DNA of 6,009 bases from Chitinophagaceae bacterium (GTDB lineage: Bacteria > Bacteroidota > Bacteroidia > Chitinophagales > Chitinophagaceae), in assembly GCA_030151745.1 (NCBI GenBank), contig JASLDA010000023.1:1-6009 (forward strand). The letters run 5' to 3'. The notes beneath the pieces are model-generated. The model searched no databases. It worked only from the letters and a program-made list of their open reading frames with translations, and had not been told where the DNA came from. Numbering within the stretch: position 1 is the first letter of the stretch; each line of letters starts with the position of its first letter. A program made the position numbers and the translations under genes. Shown piece by piece: positions 1 to 6,009 of this stretch.

Positions 1-35
1 TTGAGCGCCACGGCGAGGTCGGCGATCGTGCTGTC

Positions 36-38
<3 letters not shown>
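1..38 (-). other. eno: Continuation of the enolase frame beyond the amber codon (partial at window edge)
   Basis: The stop codon occupies 36-38 (TAG on the minus strand). The codons after it, read to the left edge in the same frame, give DSTIADLAVAL and the start of an Asn codon. This is the expected enolase sequence after SHRSGETE. Nothing else is disturbed: no frameshift, deletion or repeat, only G replaced by T in the first position of a GAG codon. The rest of the C-terminal domain, including the expected KTGS lysine, should lie left of this window. Confidence 0.85.
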
Positions 39-1714
<1,676 letters not shown>

Positions 1715-1740
1715 GGTCTGAGAGATTGTTTGGATGGCAT

Positions 1741-1772
1741 AAAAAAGCCGGCTCTGAACGAACCGGCTTTTC
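1741..1772 (-). terminator. Rho-independent terminator after the second DUF1573 gene
   Basis: On the minus strand a perfect 9-bp stem (AAAAGCCGG, 1771-1763, pairing with CCGGCTTTT, 1751-1743) encloses an 11-nt loop and ends in six T residues (1746-1741). It begins 15 nt after the TAA of the DUF1573 gene at 1787-2230 and ends 26 bp before the ATG of the next. It could end transcription of the first two DUF1573 genes or act as a leaky terminator that lowers expression of the third gene and enolase. The plus-strand T-run is only four bases, so activity in that direction should be weaker. Confidence 0.8.
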
Positions 1773-1786
1773 CGAACGGATCCGGC

Positions 1787-2230
1787 TTAGCCCTTGGGAG
1801 CGGGGTTTACCGTACCCTTGATATGGATCTCGTAACGATCGCCGGCTACGTTGCTCGGCGCGTTGGATTGGATAAAGATGGTCTTGTCAAACGGACCGCT
1901 CTTGCCGGCGGTATTGTAGGTCACCTTGATTTCGCCTTTCTTGCCCGGCAGGATGGGCTCCTTGGGGTATTCCGGCACTGTGCAGCCGCAGGACGCGCTG
2001 GCGGAAGAAATGATCAGCGGCGTTTTCCCCGTGTTCTTGAAAGCGAACGTGTATTCGCCGTTCTTCTGATCTGTGAGCGTACCGAAATCGTGGGTTTCGC
2101 CGCTGAGGAATTCAAACTTCGGCGCATTCTTGTCAACAGCCTTCTTTTCTGCTTCCTGGGCGTGTACGTATGCAGGAGCAGCCGCAATGGAAGCAGCGGC
2201 AAGCGCCAGCGCGAAGAGTACCTTTTTCAT
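1787..2230 (-). CDS. Secreted DUF1573 protein, second of three tandem copies
   Basis: A 147-residue DUF1573 protein of unknown function. MKK followed by an Ala/Leu-rich stretch ending in YVHAQE gives a clear type I signal peptide (cleavage near residue 24), so it should be periplasmic. The mature part holds the family core: FEFLSGETHDFG (39-50), FAFKNTGKTPLIISS (62-76), SCGCTVPEYPKEP (80-92), LPGKKGEIKVTY (94-105) and a last strand IHIKGTV (135-141). The CxC cysteines are Cys81 and Cys83. The charged linker QEAEKKAVDKNAPK separates signal and domain. Its start codon is preceded by AAAC, as is that of the upstream copy at 2323-2796, with no Shine-Dalgarno sequence. It lies 92 bp after that copy and is followed by the strong terminator, so these two probably form one transcription unit. 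Confidence 0.92.
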   Translation of the reverse strand: MKKVLFALALAAASIAAAPAYVHAQEAEKKAVDKNAPKFEFLSGETHDFGTLTDQKNGEYTFAFKNTGKTPLIISSASASCGCTVPEYPKEPILPGKKGEIKVTYNTAGKSGPFDKTIFIQSNAPSNVAGDRYEIHIKGTVNPAPKG

Positions 2231-2278
2231 GTTTGTCGTTTTGATAGTATTGATGTCGTGAAGTTACGGGTGGAACGG

Positions 2279-2293
2279 GCAGAAAAATTCTGC
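2279..2293. repeat. Short perfect hairpin between the first and second DUF1573 genes
   Basis: GCAGAA (2279-2284) and TTCTGC (2288-2293) form a 6-bp inverted repeat with a 3-nt loop, in the middle of the 92-bp gap. No T-run follows on either strand, so it is unlikely to be an efficient intrinsic terminator. It could be an RNA stem affecting processing or stability of the joint transcript, or chance. No exact TAnnTTTG box is seen in this gap. Confidence 0.3.
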
Positions 2294-2322
2294 GCCGGAA
2301 ATTTGACGGGCAGCCAACTTCA

Positions 2323-2796
2323 TCAGTTGGTGCGCATCATGGACGTGTTTTGGGGAACCGAGGTTTCGGGCGCCTTTTCAACGGTGCCCTTGAAGGAGAC
2401 CATCTTGGTCCCGGCATTCGTAAACACCGTCATGGTCTTCTCAAAATGCCCGGGGCGGCCCTGCGTGCCGTAGGAAGCCTTGATCATGCCCGTCTTGCCG
2501 GGGGCTACGGGCTCCTTGGTCCAGTCCGGCGTGGTGCAGCCGCAGGAGGGCTGCACGCGCTGGATGATCAGCGGCTCCTTGCCGGTATTGGTGAATGTGA
2601 ACACGTGCTCGGCGGCGGGGCCTTCCTCGATGGTCCCGAAGTCGAAGTTATCAGAGCCGAAAGCCATATTGTCCGGAGTGAGCGTCGCCGGGGCGGCAGC
2701 GGGAGCGTTGACATTGAACTCCTGCTTTTTTTCCTGGGCAACAGCTGCAGACAGCGAGCAGGCAAGGATTGCAAAGGAAAGAACAATTTTTTTCAT
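2323..2796 (-). CDS. Secreted DUF1573 protein, first and most divergent of three tandem copies
   Basis: A 157-residue DUF1573 protein of unknown function. The signal peptide runs from MKKIVLSF to AVA (probable cleavage after residue 20, before QEKKQE). A cysteine at residue 13 is too early for a convincing lipobox. A Pro/Ala-rich linker (about 30-40) leads to the core: NFDFGTIEEG (50-59), FTFTNTGKEPLIIQ (66-79), SCGCTTPDWTKEP (84-96), APGKTGMIKASY (98-109) and a final strand FKGTV (135-139). The CxC cysteines are Cys85 and Cys87. Its motif flanks (QRVQPSCGCTTPDW) differ from the two downstream copies, suggesting the oldest split among the three. A polar tail (APETSVPQN onwards) follows the domain. 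It leads the minus-strand cluster behind an exact -7 box and is divergent from the glycosyltransferase. Confidence 0.92.
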   Translation of the reverse strand: MKKIVLSFAILACSLSAAVAQEKKQEFNVNAPAAAPATLTPDNMAFGSDNFDFGTIEEGPAAEHVFTFTNTGKEPLIIQRVQPSCGCTTPDWTKEPVAPGKTGMIKASYGTQGRPGHFEKTMTVFTNAGTKMVSFKGTVEKAPETSVPQNTSMMRTN

Positions 2797-2829
2797 GTTT
2801 CGTGGTTCGGATTTGATGGGCTTGCTAAA

Positions 2830-2838
2830 GCAAATTTA
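2830..2838 (-). promoter_or_regulatory. Bacteroidota-type -7 box for the DUF1573 cluster
   Basis: The minus strand reads TAAATTTGC, an exact match to TAnnTTTGY. A box centred on -7 puts the transcript start near 2827 and gives a leader of about 31 nt to the ATG at 2796. The -33 region shows only TTTC-like sequence, so the upstream element is weak or absent. Confidence 0.55.
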
Positions 2839-2870
2839 AGGCCGGAAGTTACGCATAGAAATAAATGCGG

Positions 2871-2888
2871 GGTTAAAACCGGGTTAAA
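2871..2888. repeat. Paired GGTTAAA direct repeats in the divergent promoter region
   Basis: GGTTAAA occurs at 2871-2877 and 2882-2888, an offset of 11 bp or about one DNA turn, with AACC and GGTT arms between them giving local dyad symmetry. It lies upstream of both predicted -7 boxes, overlapping the expected -33 region of the glycosyltransferase promoter. A regulator-binding site is possible, but the motif is short and A/T-rich. Confidence 0.25.
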
Positions 2889-2899
2889 GGATTGAACAA

Positions 2900-2908
2900 T
2901 AATTTTGT
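2900..2908 (+). promoter_or_regulatory. Bacteroidota-type -7 box directly before the glycosyltransferase start codon
   Basis: TAATTTTGT matches TAnnTTTGY exactly. It ends only 6 bp before the GTG at 2915, so the predicted transcript starts within a few bases of the start codon and has almost no leader. An in-frame TAA at 2900-2902 excludes a longer N-terminus. No clear -33 TTG is present at the usual spacing. Confidence 0.5.
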
Positions 2909-2914
2909 GCGCCG

Positions 2915-3925
2915 GTGAAGCGTATTCTGATCATTCAAACCGCATTTCTCGGCGATGTCGTTCTGGCGACGGCGCTGATTGAAAGCCTGCATATTCGTTT
3001 TCCGGAAGCGAAAATCGATTTTCTGCTCCGAAAAGGTAACGAAAACATTCTTGCCGGCCATCCTTTGCTCGGCCAGGTGCTGATATGGAACAAGCAGCAG
3101 GGGAAGTTCCGAAATCTCTGGAAGCTCGGCAGGCAGCTGCGGGCAGGCCGGTACGATCTGGTCGTAAACGCGCACCGCGGCGTCAACAGCGGCTTCCTGA
3201 CGGTCTTCTCGGGGGCCCGCATGCGGCAGGGCTTCCGAAAGAATCCCTGGCAGCGTTTCTATACCTACCGCGCCGATCACGAATTTTCCAAACCGGAAGA
3301 CACCTACTTCGTCCACGAGACGGAACGGAATCACCGCCTGATCGCCAACCTCGTGCCGGGAGCCCCGGCCCGGCCGCGGCTTTACCCCCAGCCCGCGGAC
3401 CGGGAAAAGGTCCGGCCCCTGCAGGGTTCCGGCCCTTATGTATGCATCGCGCCGTCGTCTGTCTGGATGACCAAGCGCTATCCCCCGGCCCGCTGGGTGC
3501 AGCTCATCGACGCGCTTCCTGAAGATCACCGCGTTTATCTGATCGGCGGCCCCGAAGACCGGGAACTCGCCGCAGACATCATGCGCCTGGTGCAGCGGGG
3601 CGATGTTCACAGCCTCTGCGGAGAGCTGCGCATCATGGAGAGCGCGGCCCTGATGAGCGGGGCGGCCATGAACTATACGAACGACAGCGGCCCCATGCAC
3701 TTCGCCTCGGCGACGAACGCGCCGGTCACGGCAGTATACTGCTCTACCCATCCCTGCTTCGGGTTCGGGCCGCTTTCCGACCGGCACAAGGTGGTTGACG
3801 CCGGTCCGCTTTACTGCCGGCCCTGCGGCATCCACGGCTATCCCGCCTGCCCCCAGGGACATTTCCGCTGCGCTGCGGACATTCACTTAAACGATTTGCT
3901 ATGGTGGACTTCGCCAACGACATAA
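2915..3925 (+). CDS. Glycosyltransferase family 9 (ADP-heptose:LPS heptosyltransferase-like)
   Basis: A 336-residue GT-B enzyme of family GT9, whose members transfer heptose or related sugars from nucleotide donors to lipopolysaccharide or other envelope glycans at the inner face of the cytoplasmic membrane. The N-terminal domain opens with MKRILIIQTAFLGDVVLATAL; Asp14 in the GD motif corresponds to the aspartate important in WaaC. The C-terminal domain has APSSVWMTKRYP (179-190; Lys187 at the conserved donor-site lysine), the strand VYLIGGPED, and NDSGPMHFASATNAPV (256-271). A cysteine cluster at the end (C301, C304, C312, C319) is of the kind seen in some GT9 members. The GTG start is set by the family N-terminus and an in-frame stop upstream. 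The last 25 bp overlap the next gene. Donor and acceptor cannot be told from sequence. Confidence 0.93.
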   Translation: MKRILIIQTAFLGDVVLATALIESLHIRFPEAKIDFLLRKGNENILAGHPLLGQVLIWNKQQGKFRNLWKLGRQLRAGRYDLVVNAHRGVNSGFLTVFSGARMRQGFRKNPWQRFYTYRADHEFSKPEDTYFVHETERNHRLIANLVPGAPARPRLYPQPADREKVRPLQGSGPYVCIAPSSVWMTKRYPPARWVQLIDALPEDHRVYLIGGPEDRELAADIMRLVQRGDVHSLCGELRIMESAALMSGAAMNYTNDSGPMHFASATNAPVTAVYCSTHPCFGFGPLSDRHKVVDAGPLYCRPCGIHGYPACPQGHFRCAADIHLNDLLWWTSPTT

Positions 3926-4473
3926 AGGCCTGCGTTGCCGCGCTGGAAGCGGGCGACAGCATTCTCTACCCTACCGATACGATTTGGGGACTCGGCTGCG
4001 ACGCCACCGACGCCGGCGCTGTGGACAAGCTGTACGAGCTCAAGCGCAGGCCCAGGAACAAAAGCCTGATCGTCTTCCTCCCCGAGGCCCGGGACATCCT
4101 GCGCTACGTAGCCGCTCCGCCCCCGGATGTCATCGCTATCGTAGAGGCCTTCGAGCGACCTACGACCGTGATCTTCGACGGGGCGCTCGGTCTCGCCGGG
4201 AACGCGATCTCCGAGGATGGCAGCGTAGGCATCCGCATTCCCCGGGATCCCTTCTGCAAAGCCCTGCTCAAGCGCTTCGGCAAGCCGATCATCTCAACCA
4301 GCGCAAACTTCTCGGGCGCTCCGGCGGCCGCGACCTTTTCCGAGATCGATCCGCTCCTGCGGGAACGGGCCGGCTATGTAGCGGAATACCGCCGCGAGGA
4401 CATATCGCCGCGCCAGGCATCACGGATCGTACGCATAGACGACGCGGGCGGGCTGCAGGTGCTGCGGCCCTGA
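3901..4473 (+). CDS. L-threonylcarbamoyladenylate synthase (Sua5/YwlC/YrdC family)
   Basis: This cytoplasmic enzyme makes threonylcarbamoyl-AMP from threonine, bicarbonate and ATP, the first step of the t6A modification at position 37 of ANN-decoding tRNAs. The 190 residues form a single YrdC domain without the extra C-terminal Sua5 domain. Visible motifs are ILYPTDTIWGLGCDA (21-35), the basic KRRPRNKSL (48-56) that contacts nucleotide and substrate, GSVGIRIP (107-114) and the signature ISTSANFSG (131-139). The ATG at 3901 lies within the end of the glycosyltransferase gene, in another frame; the 25-bp overlap implies co-transcription and possibly translational coupling. The pairing of an envelope sugar transferase with a tRNA-modification gene has no obvious functional logic. 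The symbol could be tsaC or ywlC. Confidence 0.94.
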   Translation: MVDFANDIKACVAALEAGDSILYPTDTIWGLGCDATDAGAVDKLYELKRRPRNKSLIVFLPEARDILRYVAAPPPDVIAIVEAFERPTTVIFDGALGLAGNAISEDGSVGIRIPRDPFCKALLKRFGKPIISTSANFSGAPAAATFSEIDPLLRERAGYVAEYRREDISPRQASRIVRIDDAGGLQVLRP

Positions 4474-4475
4474 TG

Positions 4476-4505
4476 CAAAATGCCGGCTTCAGGAGGCCTT
4501 ATTTT
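4476..4505. terminator. Possible weak bidirectional terminator between convergent genes
   Basis: The 25-bp gap between the two converging stop codons, plus flanks, has an A-run (4477-4480), an imperfect stem (AATGCC pairing with GGCCTT with one mismatch) and a TTATTTT run (4499-4505). The stem is short, so this is at best a weak terminator. The convergent layout makes some termination signal here likely. Confidence 0.25.
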
Positions 4506-4990
4506 GGAATCGAGTACATCCCCGCCGCCTTGCGGCGCTCCCATTCGGCGAAAGCCCGGAGCGCGATCTCGTTGGGAACGTTCACCATGTTCATTTTCCG
4601 GCCCTTCCAGTCATGCCGCAGCTCTTCGTAGATGCGGGCATCGTCGAAACCGCAGGCCGCCGACTGCTCCTTGGTGTTCGCAAAATAAACGGCATCCAGC
4701 ATAGCCCAGTAGATCGCGGCCATGCACATGGGGCAGGGCTCCGCACTGCAGTAGATGACGGCTCCGGCAAGCTCCAGGGATCCCGTGTTCCGGCAGGCAT
4801 CCCGGATCGCCTGGACCTCTGCATGGGCCGTCGGGTCCGTATGTTCGAAGGTCTCGTTCTTCCCGCGGCCGATGATGGTCCCGTTATGCACGATGACGGC
4901 GCCGAAAGGCCCGCCGGCGCCGGACGACAGCGCTTCCAGGCCGAGCCGGCCTGCCTCATCCAGGAAACCCCGTGTCAAAAACTCGCTCAT
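4499..4990 (-). CDS. Nucleoside/guanine deaminase of the CDA fold (GuaD-like)
   Basis: A 163-residue zinc deaminase of the cytidine/deoxycytidylate deaminase superfamily. Zinc ligands are His56 in TAHAE and Cys86 and Cys89 in EPCPMC, with Glu58 as the proton shuttle. GGPFGAVIV (26-34), DPTAHAEVQAIRDAC (52-66), AAIYWA (91-96) and the GFDDARIYEE segment (114-123) closely follow Bacillus GuaD, which converts guanine to xanthine. TadA, the tRNA-A34 deaminase of the same fold, normally lacks this GFDD segment, so a purine salvage or catabolism role is preferred. The substrate is nevertheless inferred: related proteins act on other bases or nucleosides. The ATG is at 4990, before a 74-bp divergent gap to the hydrolase gene; no clear -7 box is seen for this gene. 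It converges on the synthase gene upstream. Confidence 0.9.
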   Translation of the reverse strand: MSEFLTRGFLDEAGRLGLEALSSGAGGPFGAVIVHNGTIIGRGKNETFEHTDPTAHAEVQAIRDACRNTGSLELAGAVIYCSAEPCPMCMAAIYWAMLDAVYFANTKEQSAACGFDDARIYEELRHDWKGRKMNMVNVPNEIALRAFAEWERRKAAGMYSIPK

Positions 4991-5008
4991 GAGCTTTGTC
5001 AGAAAATA

Positions 5009-5037
5009 TTGATGCCAGGCTTGGCGCTACTTTTTTG
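5009..5037 (+). promoter_or_regulatory. Candidate promoter for the secreted hydrolase
   Basis: TTG at 5009-5011 is followed after 16 bp by TACTTTTT (5028-5035), a 7 of 8 match to the -7 box TAnnTTTG, with TTG displaced by one or two bases. The predicted leader is about 25 nt. Spacing is slightly short and the match is not exact, so this is tentative. Confidence 0.3.
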
Positions 5038-5064
5038 AGCGCGGTGGAAACAAGCCTGCTCATC

Positions 5065-5901
5065 ATGAAGCATACACTATTCGTCGTTTTCGCCTGCCTG
5101 TCCGCGAGCCTCCTCCGGGCCCAGGCCCCGGCCTGCTGCCAGCCCCCGCAATCGATGCTGGCCCTGGTGAGGTCCGAAGATTTTGCAAAGGCGCATGAAG
5201 CCCCCGAACCGTTTCAGTATGAATCTCCCAGGGGGAGCATGATACGTTTCGAGACCCTGGACGGGAAGCCCGGCAACGCATATTATGTTCCATCAACGGA
5301 GGCGACGTCCCGGGTGTTGCTGATCTTCCACGAATGGTGGGGACTGAACGATTATATCCGCCGGGAAGCCGATCGCTGGCAAGACTCCCTGGGAGCCGTG
5401 GACGTATACGCCGTGGACCTGTACGACGGCAAGGTGGCAGGCACGCAGGAGCAGGCCGGCAGCTATGCCGCCGCCCTGGACAAACGCCGCACGGATGTGC
5501 TTATACGGGGGATGCTGGCCAAGGCGGGCCGGGACAACCAGATCGCGACGCTCGGCTGGTGCCTGGGCGGGGGCTATGCATTCCGGGCCGCTGTGCTGGC
5601 GGAAAAACAGGCCGCCGGCTGCGTCATGTACTACGGCTTCCCTGAAAAGGACGTTAGGAACATCAGCCCCCTGCAGTGCGACGTGCTTTACATCCGGGCC
5701 TCAAAAGATGCATTCATTCCCCAATCTACAGTCGATCCCTTCGCGGAACAGGTCCAGCAGACGGGGAAAAAGATCACGGTGATCCCCTATAACGCGGTAC
5801 ACGCCTTCGCCAACCCGAGCAACCCGAAATACGACGCCGTGGCCGCCTCCGACGCCCAGCAGAAAGCCCTGGCCTTCCTGCGATCCCATTTGGCACTCTG
5901 A
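5065..5901 (+). CDS. Exported dienelactone hydrolase family protein (alpha/beta hydrolase)
   Basis: A 278-residue alpha/beta hydrolase of the dienelactone hydrolase family (PF01738). A signal peptide (MKHTLFVVFACLSASLLRAQ, cleavage near 20-23) sets the start at 5065; the frame is open back to 4996, but the extra 23 residues would bury the signal. The mature protein begins with a Cys-Cys pair (24-25) and a linker of about 45 residues before the hydrolase fold. The catalytic set is visible: Glu90 in HEWWG, the nucleophile Cys166 in GWCLGGG, Asp215 in ASKDAFI and His246 in VHAFANP, a Cys-His-Asp triad as in classical dienelactone hydrolase. That enzyme opens dienelactones in chlorocatechol breakdown in the cytoplasm; an exported paralogue more likely acts on another ester or lactone, so the substrate is unknown. 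The promoter region is shared with the divergent deaminase. Confidence 0.92.
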   Translation: MKHTLFVVFACLSASLLRAQAPACCQPPQSMLALVRSEDFAKAHEAPEPFQYESPRGSMIRFETLDGKPGNAYYVPSTEATSRVLLIFHEWWGLNDYIRREADRWQDSLGAVDVYAVDLYDGKVAGTQEQAGSYAAALDKRRTDVLIRGMLAKAGRDNQIATLGWCLGGGYAFRAAVLAEKQAAGCVMYYGFPEKDVRNISPLQCDVLYIRASKDAFIPQSTVDPFAEQVQQTGKKITVIPYNAVHAFANPSNPKYDAVAASDAQQKALAFLRSHLAL

Positions 5902-5919
5902 GCATCTTGAAGGCTTTTT
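5871..5919 (+). terminator. Possible terminator after the hydrolase gene
   Basis: GCCTTC (5872-5877, inside the end of the gene) is complementary to GAAGGC (5909-5914), which is followed at once by TTTTT (5915-5919). The 31-nt loop is long for an intrinsic terminator and the stem has only six pairs, so this is weak support. Confidence 0.25.
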
Positions 5920-5957
5920 GTGGCATCATGTTTTACTCCTTAAGCAAAACGAGAATC

Positions 5958-6009
5958 ATGGACAATCAACAGCAAAATGCAGACGAGCAGCATACCGGCC
6001 AGAACCGGA
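5958..6009 (+). CDS. Start of an unidentified gene (partial at right edge)
   Basis: ATG at 5958 opens a frame with no stop to the window end, giving MDNQQQNADEQHTGQNR. The polar Gln/Asn-rich N-terminus has no signal peptide or membrane segment in the visible part. It starts 56 bp after the hydrolase gene in the same direction; no clear ribosome binding site or -7 box precedes it. Such a tail could precede many domains (small DUF3467 proteins of Bacteroidota often begin similarly), but 17 residues do not allow a family assignment. Confidence 0.4.
   Translation, partial: MDNQQQNADEQHTGQNR

Noticed and set aside
2323..2796. Lipoprotein assignment for the first DUF1573 protein because of ILAC at residues 10-13.
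   Set aside because: The cysteine is too close to the N-terminus and Leu at -2 is unfavourable; a normal AVA cleavage site follows at residue 20.
2873..3886. Minus-strand open frame of 337 codons opposite the glycosyltransferase.
   Set aside because: The glycosyltransferase has complete family motifs; the opposite frame has none and looks like low-complexity Arg/Ala/Gly sequence.
4499..4990. tRNA adenosine deaminase (TadA) as identity of the zinc deaminase.
   Set aside because: The fold and zinc site fit, but the GFDDxxIYEE segment and AIYWA resemble GuaD rather than TadA.
4996..5064. Upstream extension of the hydrolase frame to an ATG at 4996.
   Set aside because: It would add 23 non-hydrophobic residues before a standard signal peptide and would overlap the candidate promoter; the ATG at 5065 is better.

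Overview
The window looks like chromosomal DNA of a fairly GC-rich member of the Bacteroidota, probably near the Chitinophagaceae. This is inferred from three tandem DUF1573 genes, protein-level resemblance of the family 9 glycosyltransferase and the secreted dienelactone hydrolase to Bacteroidota versions, starts without clear Shine-Dalgarno sequences, and exact matches to the Bacteroidota -7 promoter box (TAnnTTTG) upstream of three genes. No tRNA, rRNA, CRISPR array, insertion sequence, prophage or defence locus is visible. The content is housekeeping and envelope genes.

Left block, minus strand, transcribed right to left: three secreted DUF1573 proteins (2323-2796, 1787-2230, 1259-1714), then enolase (1157 leftwards, running off the window). 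A strong intrinsic terminator lies between the second and third DUF1573 genes, and enolase has its own -7 box inside a perfect inverted repeat. The block is therefore better read as a gene cluster with several transcription units than as one simple operon. The most notable feature is a TAG at codon 374 of enolase, replacing a conserved Glu codon. The enolase frame then continues intact to the window edge, so this is a sequence error, a real nonsense mutation or a recoded codon.

Middle block, plus strand: a 118-bp divergent promoter region (2797-2914) separates the DUF1573 genes from a glycosyltransferase family 9 gene (2915-3925, GTG start). Its predicted transcript start nearly coincides with the start codon. 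The last 25 bp of this gene overlap a Sua5/YwlC-type threonylcarbamoyladenylate synthase gene (3901-4473), so the two are probably co-transcribed.

Right block: a convergent guanine/cytidine-type deaminase (4499-4990, minus) follows after only 25 bp. It is divergent from a signal-peptide-bearing dienelactone hydrolase family protein (5065-5901, plus). The first 17 codons of an unidentified gene begin at 5958. Apart from the enolase stop codon, most of the interest is in regulatory architecture; I see no clear evidence of a novel multi-gene system.
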